Shown here piece by piece: positions 6,307 to 12,087 of a stretch of DNA of 12,087 nucleotides. Position 1 is the first letter of the stretch. Each line of letters starts with the position of its first letter. The position numbers and the translations under genes were made by a program. The DNA is from an uncultured archaeon (GTDB lineage: Archaea; Thermoproteota; CALKCG01; B24): the NCBI GenBank assembly GCA_938082915.1, contig CALKCG010000115.1:1-12087 (forward strand). The letters are read 5' to 3'. A model generated the notes under the pieces. That model did no database searches. It worked only from the letters and a program-made list of their open reading frames with translations, and was not told where the DNA came from.

Positions 6307-6912
6307 GTGGGTTTCAGAGAAGTACTAGTCGAACTTCTGGAGTTTATAATTGAGAACAACGGTAGGCTAAATCTAGATGAAGCTTCTAGAAAACTTAATA
6401 AACCGAGAGAAGAACTGGTTAAAATCTTAGACGAAGCTTTAAGCAAAGGTTTAATCCGTAAAATCGATGAACGATTTAAACTTACCGATTTAGGTGAGCG
6501 TCTTTTAGAATCTCATAGAGAGGAACACATCCATAGAATGGTGCACAACTACGTAGAAGAAACAGCCCCAGATAGAGTCCGCAATTGGAGTGCTCACTGG
6601 CGTTTTAGACACGGATTTAACGTAGAAGACTTAAGCGTAATGAGGAGCGACCTTAAAGCAATCCAAACAAGAGTGGAGGAGCTTACCCCGTTGAATACTC
6701 TATCCGAAGGTGAACGGGGTAGAATAATCTACATATATGGAGGTAGAGGGCTCGTAAGGCGGCTGACCGATATGGGTTTAACTCCAGGCGTTGAAGTTGT
6801 AGTTCTAAGAAAAGCTTTCCTAAACGGGCCGGTTGAGATAAGTGTTAGAGGTGCAAACCTAGCCTTAGGCTACGGTGTAGCTAAAAGGATCTTCATTAAG
6901 AGGGTTTCATAG
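6307..6912 (+). CDS. Winged-helix protein fused to a C-terminal FeoA domain
   Basis: This 201-residue protein has two recognisable parts. Residues about 1-65 form a winged helix: an amphipathic helix, then LNLDEASRKLNKPREELVKI as helix-turn-helix, GLIRKIDERFKLTDLGERLL as the wing. Residues about 128-199 form an SH3-like FeoA domain (PLNTLSEGERGRI, RGLVRRLTDMGLTPGVEV, then GPVEISVRGANLALGYGVAKRI). FeoA domains act with FeoB in ferrous iron import. The linker (about 70-104) is histidine-rich (H70, H74, H76, H80, H97, H102) and could bind metal. A DtxR-like layout (HTH, metal region, SH3-like domain) with FeoB one base downstream suggests an iron-responsive regulator of its own operon, a transport partner, or both; this is inference. 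The GTG start is forced: an in-frame TAG lies 15 bases upstream with no other start between. Probably cytoplasmic. Confidence 0.85.
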   Translation: MGFREVLVELLEFIIENNGRLNLDEASRKLNKPREELVKILDEALSKGLIRKIDERFKLTDLGERLLESHREEHIHRMVHNYVEETAPDRVRNWSAHWRFRHGFNVEDLSVMRSDLKAIQTRVEELTPLNTLSEGERGRIIYIYGGRGLVRRLTDMGLTPGVEVVVLRKAFLNGPVEISVRGANLALGYGVAKRIFIKRVS

Positions 6913-6913
6913 C

Positions 6914-8860
6914 ATGTCTAAGCCTAAAACCACCATAAGAATAGCTTTAGCCGCCAACGCTAATACGGGTAAATCCACCTTCTTCAATCAAGTAACTGGG
7001 GCCTCTCAACATGTTGGAAATTGGCCAGGAAAAACGGTTGAAAAGGTAGAGGGGTTTATTAAATTAGGTCCGTATGACGTACATATCTTAGACCTCCCAG
7101 GTACATATTCGCTCTCGGCTTACAGTGAAGAAGAGATGATAGCTAGAGAATACATAGCTGTCCATAAGCCTGATGTAGTATTGAATATAATCGATGCATC
7201 TGCTATTGAGAGAAACCTCTACTTAACGGTACAGCTTTTAGAGCTTGAAGCCCCCCTAGTCGTAGCTTTAAACATGGTCGATATCGCAGCTAAGAAAGGG
7301 TTTAAAATTAACATTGAGCGTTTTTCTGAAATTTTAGGGGTTCCAGTCATACCAATGGTTGCAATATCTGGTCGAGGCGTTAGTGAAGCATTGGGTAAAG
7401 CTGTTGAAGTAGCGCTTGGCAAGATCAAGACTTCCCCTATCAGAGTCGTATATGGTTTAGAAGTGGAGAAAGCATTATCAAAACTAGCTGATGAATTACA
7501 GGAGAGGCTTCCCAATTTATGTAAGCTGTATCCTGCCAGATGGTTGGCTATTAAAATCCTGGAGGAGGATGAAGATACTTTAAGGAAAGTTGCCAGTGAG
7601 CCGGGGGGATCCGAAGTAATCAAACTATCTGAAAAGATCGTTAAAGAGCTTGAGGCAATCCATGGAGAACCAATTCAAGTGATCATAGCTTCAGAACGGT
7701 ACACGTTCATAAACCGTATAGTTAAAGAGATTTTAACAGTTAAGAAAGAGCCTCTGCTAACGTTTGAAGAACGCTTAGACCTATTAACTACTCACATGAT
7801 CTGGGGTTACCTCATATTGGCAGTATTAATGTCTTCAGTCTTCGCCTCAATCTTCATAGTCGGAGGCTTCCTAAGTAGTCTCATAGAGCATTACATTTCC
7901 ATTCTCACGAGCCCTTTAATGCTCGAATATCCGGGTTTTATCCGTGGACTTATAGATGGTCTAATAGCAGGAGTAGTTTTAATAATTCCCTACGTAATAC
8001 CGTTCTACCTCATACTATTCTTCCTGGAGAATTCCGGCTATCTTCCAAGAGCGGCCTTCCTCTTAGATGTCCTTATGCATAAAATCGGTCTCCACGGTAA
8101 AGCATTCATCCCACTCCTCCTCGGATACGGTTGTAACGTTCCAGCGTGTTTAGGATGTAGGATAATGGAGACCAGCAGGGAGAAGCTCATACTGGGTTTG
8201 ATGATTACAATGGTTCCCTGCGCAGCTAGAACAATAGTTATTTTAAGTCTAGTCGGGAAATACCTAGGTATACACGCGGCTCTTATGATATACGTGTTAG
8301 ATCTTGTAGTAGTGTTCACCATAGGGAGAATAGCGAGCGCAGTTTTACCAGGTGGTCCTATTGGTTTAATAATGGAGATACCTCCCTATAGAATGCCTAG
8401 TTTAAAAGTGATAGCTGTTGAAACTTATGTTAGAGTTAAAGAATTCATAGTTGTGGCTTTTCCACTCCTCATAGTTGGAAGCGGCTTTGTAGGTTTATTA
8501 AACGACTTAAATTTGCTGAGGGGACTATCAAACATTCTCAGTCCGGCTTTAAACCTACTTGGGCTACCTGGTGTAACGGGTATACCTTTAATCTTCGGAA
8601 TCCTACGTAAAGAACTTACAATAGCTATGCTTGCTGAAGCCGCGGGAACTGCAAACTTCAACACAGTTTTAACACCCAGGCAGATGGTAGTTTTCAGCAT
8701 ATTTACAGTACTCTACATACCTTGCGCAGCTACGATAGTAGCAATGTTTAAAGAATATGGCTTCACTAAAACGATTCTAATAACGTTAACTAACATGGTT
8801 GTCGCCATAACTGTATCGGCCTTAGCGAACACAATCTTAGCATCTATGGGTGTAGTTTAA
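6914..8860 (+). CDS. feoB: Ferrous iron transport protein B (FeoB), GTPase-linked membrane permease
   Basis: At 648 residues this is a full FeoB. The N-terminal G domain shows the P-loop ANANTGKST (14-22), T41 in GNWPGKT as switch I, DLPGTYS (60-66), NMVD (120-123) and an AISGRG turn (150-155). About eight membrane segments follow from residue 297. The transmembrane core holds the two Gate motifs: GYGCNVPACLGCR (404-416) with C407, and later VPCAAR with C436 and YIPCAAT with C604, plus the conserved FGILRKE between them. It imports Fe2+ across the membrane, with the G domain on the cytoplasmic side. The P-loop has alanine where the first glycine and the proline of GNPN normally stand. It starts one base after the HTH-FeoA stop, with GAGGGT eight bases upstream as ribosome site inside that gene. 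No FeoC is seen nearby. Confidence 0.97.
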   Translation: MSKPKTTIRIALAANANTGKSTFFNQVTGASQHVGNWPGKTVEKVEGFIKLGPYDVHILDLPGTYSLSAYSEEEMIAREYIAVHKPDVVLNIIDASAIERNLYLTVQLLELEAPLVVALNMVDIAAKKGFKINIERFSEILGVPVIPMVAISGRGVSEALGKAVEVALGKIKTSPIRVVYGLEVEKALSKLADELQERLPNLCKLYPARWLAIKILEEDEDTLRKVASEPGGSEVIKLSEKIVKELEAIHGEPIQVIIASERYTFINRIVKEILTVKKEPLLTFEERLDLLTTHMIWGYLILAVLMSSVFASIFIVGGFLSSLIEHYISILTSPLMLEYPGFIRGLIDGLIAGVVLIIPYVIPFYLILFFLENSGYLPRAAFLLDVLMHKIGLHGKAFIPLLLGYGCNVPACLGCRIMETSREKLILGLMITMVPCAARTIVILSLVGKYLGIHAALMIYVLDLVVVFTIGRIASAVLPGGPIGLIMEIPPYRMPSLKVIAVETYVRVKEFIVVAFPLLIVGSGFVGLLNDLNLLRGLSNILSPALNLLGLPGVTGIPLIFGILRKELTIAMLAEAAGTANFNTVLTPRQMVVFSIFTVLYIPCAATIVAMFKEYGFTKTILITLTNMVVAITVSALANTILASMGVV

Positions 8861-8880
8861 GATGGCTATCTTACCTCTTC

Positions 8881-8894
8881 AAGTAATATTACTT
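8881..8894. repeat. Perfect 14-base palindrome at the feoB/repressor convergent junction
   Basis: AAGTAATATTACTT equals its own reverse complement. It starts 20 bases past the feoB stop and overlaps the stop codon of the opposing repressor gene. On the plus strand it runs into TTTT, so it could help end feoB transcription. It is AT-rich and would form only a weak hairpin. Confidence 0.4.
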
Positions 8895-9329
8895 TTCGCT
8901 GCAGAAGTTTCTAAAGGATTCGAGTAGCTTAGGGCTTTCAGGGTGTTTCTGAATAAACTCTATGAAATTTGAAAGCCTTTTCATAGTTTCATGGTGAATA
9001 TGATGCTCTATTTTACAAGCATCTTCTTCAGCTATTTCCTCGCTTACACCTAGAAGCTGGAGAAACCTTTTAAGAATATCATGCCTTCTCATTACTTTCA
9101 CCGCTTCAGTTTCACCTTCAACGGTAAGTCGTATGTTCCTCTCATAAGGTTTATATGTGACAAGCCCTCTATCTGCAAGCTTCTGAACCATCTCCGTAGC
9201 TGTAGGAGCTTTAACCTTTAAAGCTGAAGATATATCGGAAATTCTAACGCGTCGTTTCCTCTTGGCAAGTAAATATATTACTTCAAGGTAATTTTCCATA
9301 GCCTCAGTAGACACTAGACCAATCCTCAT
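8889..9329 (-). CDS. DtxR/MntR-family metal-dependent transcriptional repressor
   Basis: The 146-residue protein has the standard two-domain short form of the family. A winged helix (about 8-70: MENYLEVIYLL, ISDISSALKVKAPTATEMVQ, GLVTYKPYERNIRLT) is followed by the helical metal-binding and dimerisation domain (about 75-146). The SH3 domain of full-length DtxR is absent, as in MntR. Probable metal ligands are E16, H83, C105, E108 and H109 (DACKIEHH). C105 matches the cysteine of DtxR and IdeR rather than the glutamate of MntR, while E16 matches MntR. N13 replaces the usual methionine or aspartate. This mixed set makes Fe versus Mn hard to call, though the feo neighbours favour iron. It is convergent with feoB, 28 bases away, and probably represses feo through the TTAGG-N4-CCTAA site. 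Its leaderless promoter fixes the ATG at 9329. Confidence 0.92.
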   Translation of the reverse strand: MRIGLVSTEAMENYLEVIYLLAKRKRRVRISDISSALKVKAPTATEMVQKLADRGLVTYKPYERNIRLTVEGETEAVKVMRRHDILKRFLQLLGVSEEIAEEDACKIEHHIHHETMKRLSNFIEFIQKHPESPKLLESFRNFCSEK

Positions 9330-9334
9330 TAAAT

Positions 9335-9350
9335 TTAGTTATTAGCTTAG
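9335..9350 (-). promoter_or_regulatory. TTAG repeats in the repressor promoter, possible autoregulatory site
   Basis: Three TTAG units occur in 16 bases on the plus strand (9335, 9342, 9347). TTAGCTTAG (9342-9350) differs by one base from the TTAGGTTAG half of the bacterial DtxR operator. The site lies between the TATA-like box and the start codon, the same position as the feo operator, which suggests autorepression. No CCTAA arm is present, so the match is weak. Confidence 0.3.
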
Positions 9351-9357
9351 ATAAAAG
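9350..9357 (-). promoter_or_regulatory. TATA-like box of the repressor gene
   Basis: Minus-strand CTTTTATC lies 21-28 bases before the ATG at 9329, so a leaderless transcript is expected. There is no ribosome-site-like sequence before the ATG. Confidence 0.4.
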
Positions 9358-9380
9358 GGTTTCAATCTTTAGAGGCTGTT

Positions 9381-9391
9381 AAAAAATAAAA
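9381..9391 (-). terminator. T-tract terminator of guaAb
   Basis: On the minus strand this reads TTTTATTTTTT, beginning 24 bases past the guaAb stop. It is the longest T-run in the window and fits intrinsic archaeal termination, separating guaAb from the repressor transcript. Confidence 0.5.
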
Positions 9392-9414
9392 TGGAAATGC
9401 GTTCAGGCTTCTCT

Positions 9415-10356
9415 TTACTCGAATTCTATGGTTGCAGGCGGTTTATCCGTTATATCGTAAAGAACTCTAGCAACTTCCGGAATTTCATCGATTATCCTAT
9501 CTCTAACCTTCTCAAGTCTACCCCAGTCTAATTTAACGTATTTTGCGATCATGGCATCTTCAGATTCAACCACTCGTAAAGCTACCATATACCCATATTT
9601 CCTAGATCCATTCTTTGAAAGACCTGTAGCCTTCCCTTCGAGGAGGACTGGAAAGGCTTGGAAGCACTTTATATCCGTAAGCTCTTCATCAACTATTAAC
9701 GTAGCTCTCTTAATTATATCCAACTTTTCCCTAGTAACTTCACCTACGATTCTTATCGATAAGCCTGGACCTGGGAAGGGCCTTCTGTAAACCACCTCAT
9801 CTGGTAGCTTCAAAACTTTAGCCAATTCTCTAACTTGGTTTTTGTAGAGTTCTTTAAGAGGTTCAAGAACTTTGAAACCGTAACGTTCAAGCGGGTTTAT
9901 ACCTATCTGCTCTAAAACGTTGTGCTGAGTCTTCACCCCGCCTTTCGTTTCAACAACATCCGCAGCTATAGTTCCCTGTAAGACTATTTCAGCTTTAAGA
10001 CTTTTAGCTATTCTTGAAAAGACTCTGTAGAAGGTTTCTCTGAAAACCTTCCTTTTCTCTTCAGCATCTCTAATACCCTCCAAAGCAGCTATAAACTCGT
10101 TCTGAACATCGTAAACTTCAACTTTAAGACCCAGTTTTGAGAAAATTTCTACAATTCTTTTAGATTCCCCTATTCTCATAAACCCATCTTCAAGGAATAC
10201 TGCTTTTAAACGGTCACCTATGGCTTTAAAACCTAAAACTGTCGTTACAGAGCTGTCGACCCCTCCTGAAAGAGCTGTTATCGCATTCCCCGCGATCTCT
10301 CTTCTAAGCCAATCAACCTTCTCCTCTATGAACTTAGCTGGATCAAACTGATCCAT
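9415..10356 (-). CDS. guaAb: GMP synthase (glutamine-hydrolysing) subunit B, ATP-pyrophosphatase
   Basis: The 313-residue protein is the synthetase half of GMP synthase, made as a separate chain as in archaea. It adenylates XMP with ATP and adds ammonia to form GMP. Ammonia comes from the GuaAa glutaminase, which is not in this window. Seen: the PP-loop SGGVDSS (30-36), LQGTIAADVVE (127-136), RRPFPGPGLSIRI (191-203), GKATGL (241-246) and the C-terminal DKPPATIEFE (304-313), the XMP-binding end shared with other archaeal subunits. The N-terminal region is the nucleotide-binding domain, and residues from about 195 form the dimer domain. Two usually conserved spots differ: GTIAPD has become GTIAAD, and the flexible-loop HHN has become QHN (145-146). 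The rest looks intact. The cupin gene lies upstream on the same strand, 77 bases away. Confidence 0.95.
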   Translation of the reverse strand: MDQFDPAKFIEEKVDWLRREIAGNAITALSGGVDSSVTTVLGFKAIGDRLKAVFLEDGFMRIGESKRIVEIFSKLGLKVEVYDVQNEFIAALEGIRDAEEKRKVFRETFYRVFSRIAKSLKAEIVLQGTIAADVVETKGGVKTQHNVLEQIGINPLERYGFKVLEPLKELYKNQVRELAKVLKLPDEVVYRRPFPGPGLSIRIVGEVTREKLDIIKRATLIVDEELTDIKCFQAFPVLLEGKATGLSKNGSRKYGYMVALRVVESEDAMIAKYVKLDWGRLEKVRDRIIDEIPEVARVLYDITDKPPATIEFE

Positions 10357-10394
10357 GTTTTCGCCCTATATATGTGAAAGATGTAGCGATTAAT

Positions 10395-10403
10395 CAATAT
10401 TTT
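10395..10403 (-). promoter_or_regulatory. Possible TATA-like box of guaAb
   Basis: Minus-strand AAAATATTG lies 39-47 bases before the ATG at 10356 and would give a leader of about 14 bases. The more obvious CATATATAG (10366-10374) is only 10-18 bases from the ATG, too close for a TATA box. Read-through from the cupin gene is an alternative. Confidence 0.25.
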
Positions 10404-10433
10404 CTACAAGTTTACTGTAATACTAGTCTTCCA

Positions 10434-10787
10434 CTACTTGACTTTAGGTATTAAGCATAGAAACCTAAGGGTTTTATCTCCATCATTTATGATACTGTGT
10501 TCAATATTGGGCGGTATCAGAATAGCGTAACCCTCCTTAATCCTATGACTCTTCCCACCGCAGACTATAACCCCCTCTCCCTTCAGTATGAATATTTCAT
10601 GCTCCCAATTATGGCTGTGTAGCGGAGTATTCCCATTGGGCCCTATTTCAAACATTCTCATCGCGAAGTTTGGAGCGGCGTGTTCCCACGATATCAACCA
10701 TCTAACCCAAGCATTTCTACTATTCTGTTCCGTAACAGGCTCCCTCTTAACGTCGAGATAGTGGACTATTCTAAATTCGCCACTCAT
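10434..10787 (-). CDS. Small single-domain cupin protein
   Basis: A 117-residue single cupin barrel. Motif 1 is PLHSHNWEHEIFILKGEG (55-72), giving metal ligands H57, H59 and E64 (H63 also nearby). Motif 2 is GYAILIPPNIEHSIIN (86-101), giving H97. These positions normally bind Fe, Mn, Zn or Ni. Small cupins of this kind include sugar epimerases and isomerases, dioxygenases and simple metal or ligand binders, so the reaction cannot be named. No signal peptide or membrane segment. The start is supported by a TATA box exactly spaced for a leaderless transcript. It is divergent from the DegT-type aminotransferase; cupins and such aminotransferases often meet in sugar-modification clusters, which is suggestive only. 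Confidence 0.85.
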   Translation of the reverse strand: MSGEFRIVHYLDVKREPVTEQNSRNAWVRWLISWEHAAPNFAMRMFEIGPNGNTPLHSHNWEHEIFILKGEGVIVCGGKSHRIKEGYAILIPPNIEHSIINDGDKTLRFLCLIPKVK

Positions 10788-10811
10788 ATTTTCAAAAATC
10801 GTGGAAGGGTT

Positions 10812-10819
10812 CTTATAAG
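10812..10819 (-). promoter_or_regulatory. TATA box of the cupin gene, leaderless layout
   Basis: CTTATAAG is centred about 28 bases before the ATG at 10787, the standard distance from TATA centre to start site, so the transcript should begin at the start codon. The box is a perfect palindrome, and orientation comes from the gene. Confidence 0.55.
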
Positions 10820-10853
10820 ATTGAGCTGGTGAATTTCTGATAAATCCACTAAG

Positions 10854-10867
10854 TTTTAAACTTAAAT
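10854..10867 (+). promoter_or_regulatory. TATA-like region of the aminotransferase gene
   Basis: TTTTAAACTTAAAT offers two overlapping boxes centred about 35 and 41 bases before the ATG at 10899. The predicted leader is about 9-15 bases. No clear ribosome-site-like sequence precedes the ATG. The 111-base gap to the cupin gene is a shared divergent promoter region. Confidence 0.4.
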
Positions 10868-10898
10868 TCGATACCGGTCTGAATAAGTATTGGTTTTC

Positions 10899-12087
10899 AT
10901 GGGTAAACTTGCAATTCTCGGCGGTACACCTGTTAGAAGCAAACCCCTACCAACAGTAAACGATAAATCCGGTAGAAACATAGGCAGAGAAGAGCTTGAG
11001 CTTCTCAAGTCCGTTGTCGAATCTGGAAGATTATTCAGATACTCTGGAAAAATGGTCAGTAGTTTTGAAGAAGAATTCGCTAAATTCATAGGTGTCAAAT
11101 ACGCTATTGCATCTACATCTGGAACGGCGGCATTACATATAGCCACTGGGGCTGCGGGTCTTGGACCTGGTATGGAGGTCTTAACAAGCCCAATAACTGA
11201 TGCTGGAACTATAATAGCAGTACTGGGTCAAAATGCCATACCTGTCTTCGCGGACATAGACCCGGACACGTACAATATATCGCCCGAAGACGTTAAAAGA
11301 AGGATTTCAGATAAGACCAAGGCTATAATAGCTGTCCACTTATTCGGTCTACCAGCAGACATGGACCCAATTATCGAGCTCGCAGAGGAGAAAGACTTAA
11401 TCGTGATAGAGGATTGTGCTCAAGCTTACCTAGCCGAATACAAGGGCAAACTTGTGGGAGCAATCGGAGATTTGGGATGCTTCAGCCTCCAACAATCTAA
11501 GCACATGTTTACTGGAGATGGTGGTATAACCATTACAAACGATGAAGAGCTCGCTAAGAGGGCTAAGTTTTTCATGGATAAGGGTTGGGATAGAAGCTTA
11601 GGTCTTCCAAGAGCCTATGTCATGCTCGGCTTCAACTATAGGATGACTGAGCTTCAAGGAGCGGTTGCACGTGCACAGCTTAAGAAAGTCAAGTGGGTTG
11701 TTGAAAGGCGTAGAACAGTAGCTGAATCTCTAACGAAAAGGCTTAGTGAAATCGAGGGGATTTACCCTCCTAAGGTTCCAAAGGGATGTAAACACAGCTA
11801 CTGGCTCTACCCTCTTAAAGTAGAACTTTCCATGTTCAATGCCTCCTTAAGTGATATAGCCAAAGCCATAACGGCTGAGGGAATACCAGCTGGAATAGGT
11901 TACATAGGTAAGCCCATATACATGGCCCCGCTATTCGTGGAGAAGAGGGGGTATGGTGGCTCGAAGTGCCCTTGGATGTGCCCACTATACGGTAAAAACA
12001 TAAACTACGGTGAAGGATTATGTCCCAAAGCCGAAGAAGTCTTAAACATGCTTTTAACGTTGCCATGCAATGAATACTTCATGGAAG
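10899..12087 (+). CDS. DegT/DnrJ/EryC1/StrS-family PLP aminotransferase, C-terminus cut by window edge
   Basis: I read 396 codons from the ATG at 10899 to the window end without a stop; the family is usually 370-440 residues, so little is missing. It is a fold-type I PLP enzyme. Visible are the phosphate-binding STSGTAALH (72-80), D172 in IEDCAQAYLAE that pairs with the PLP ring nitrogen, the Schiff-base lysine K201 in SLQQSKHMFTGDGG and the late NYRMTELQGA (246-255). The opening LAILGGTPVRSKPLP resembles the StsC-like branch that aminates keto-sugars or scyllo-inosose, using glutamine or glutamate as donor; substrate remains a guess. The C-terminal part has four cysteines (C357, C361, C375, C390), including CPWMCP and a typical CPKAEE. 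The frame upstream closes at TAA 10884-10886. The ATG is the best start; an in-frame TTG six bases earlier is less likely. It is not in the supplied complete-frame list because no stop is reached. Confidence 0.9.
   Translation, partial: MGKLAILGGTPVRSKPLPTVNDKSGRNIGREELELLKSVVESGRLFRYSGKMVSSFEEEFAKFIGVKYAIASTSGTAALHIATGAAGLGPGMEVLTSPITDAGTIIAVLGQNAIPVFADIDPDTYNISPEDVKRRISDKTKAIIAVHLFGLPADMDPIIELAEEKDLIVIEDCAQAYLAEYKGKLVGAIGDLGCFSLQQSKHMFTGDGGITITNDEELAKRAKFFMDKGWDRSLGLPRAYVMLGFNYRMTELQGAVARAQLKKVKWVVERRRTVAESLTKRLSEIEGIYPPKVPKGCKHSYWLYPLKVELSMFNASLSDIAKAITAEGIPAGIGYIGKPIYMAPLFVEKRGYGGSKCPWMCPLYGKNINYGEGLCPKAEEVLNMLLTLPCNEYFME

Noticed and set aside
7219..8700. Three minus-strand frames inside feoB
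   Set aside because: All are shadows of the conserved feoB reading frame and have no recognisable domains.
9551..9790. Plus-strand 79-codon frame
   Set aside because: It is the antisense shadow of guaAb, including its conserved PFPGPG segment.
10366..10374. CATATATAG as TATA box of guaAb
   Set aside because: It is only 10-18 bases from the ATG, so a start site 25 bases downstream would fall inside the gene.
10862..12066. Minus-strand frames of 94 and 76 codons
   Set aside because: Both are antisense to the DegT-type aminotransferase gene, whose PLP motifs read cleanly on the plus strand.

Overview
This window is most likely archaeal chromosome. The evidence is: TATA-type promoter boxes about 22-30 bases before several start codons (a leaderless layout), a GMP synthase made as a separate ATP-pyrophosphatase subunit (the archaeal two-subunit form), AGA/AGG/ATA-rich codon use, and short T-tracts instead of GC-rich hairpin terminators. 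A member of the Thermoproteota (TACK) group is my best guess, but the sequence alone does not fix the phylum. I see no phage, IS element, CRISPR array or rRNA.

Layout. The left part (1-4800) carries carbohydrate-type enzymes. These are a truncated sugar-isomerase-like TIM barrel and a five-bladed-propeller glycosidase-like protein, both on the minus strand, then a tRNA-Asp(GTC). An aldose-epimerase-like protein and an ornithine cyclodeaminase/alanine dehydrogenase-family enzyme follow on the plus strand. A neutral-ceramidase-fold hydrolase (4833-6182) runs on the minus strand.

The centre (6244-9357) is an iron-uptake module. A winged-helix protein fused to a FeoA domain sits one base ahead of feoB, and a convergent DtxR/MntR-type metal-dependent repressor lies just downstream. 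The feo promoter has a TTAGG-N4-CCTAA inverted repeat directly after its TATA box. This resembles the first 14 bases of the bacterial DtxR operator, so a local circuit is likely in which the 8889-9329 repressor (or the HTH-FeoA protein) shuts off feoAB when iron is plentiful. The repressor's own promoter has TTAG repeats at the same place.

The right part (9415-12087) holds guaAb (GMP synthase subunit B) and a small cupin on the minus strand. Divergent from these is a DegT/StrS-type PLP aminotransferase, cut by the right edge, of the type that aminates keto-sugars or inososes.

The two convergent gene junctions (4788-4832 and 8861-8888) each contain a perfect AT-rich palindrome. The most interesting items are the self-contained iron circuit with its visible operator, and the unassigned sugar/cyclitol-type enzyme neighbourhood that includes a ceramidase-fold protein in a probable archaeon.
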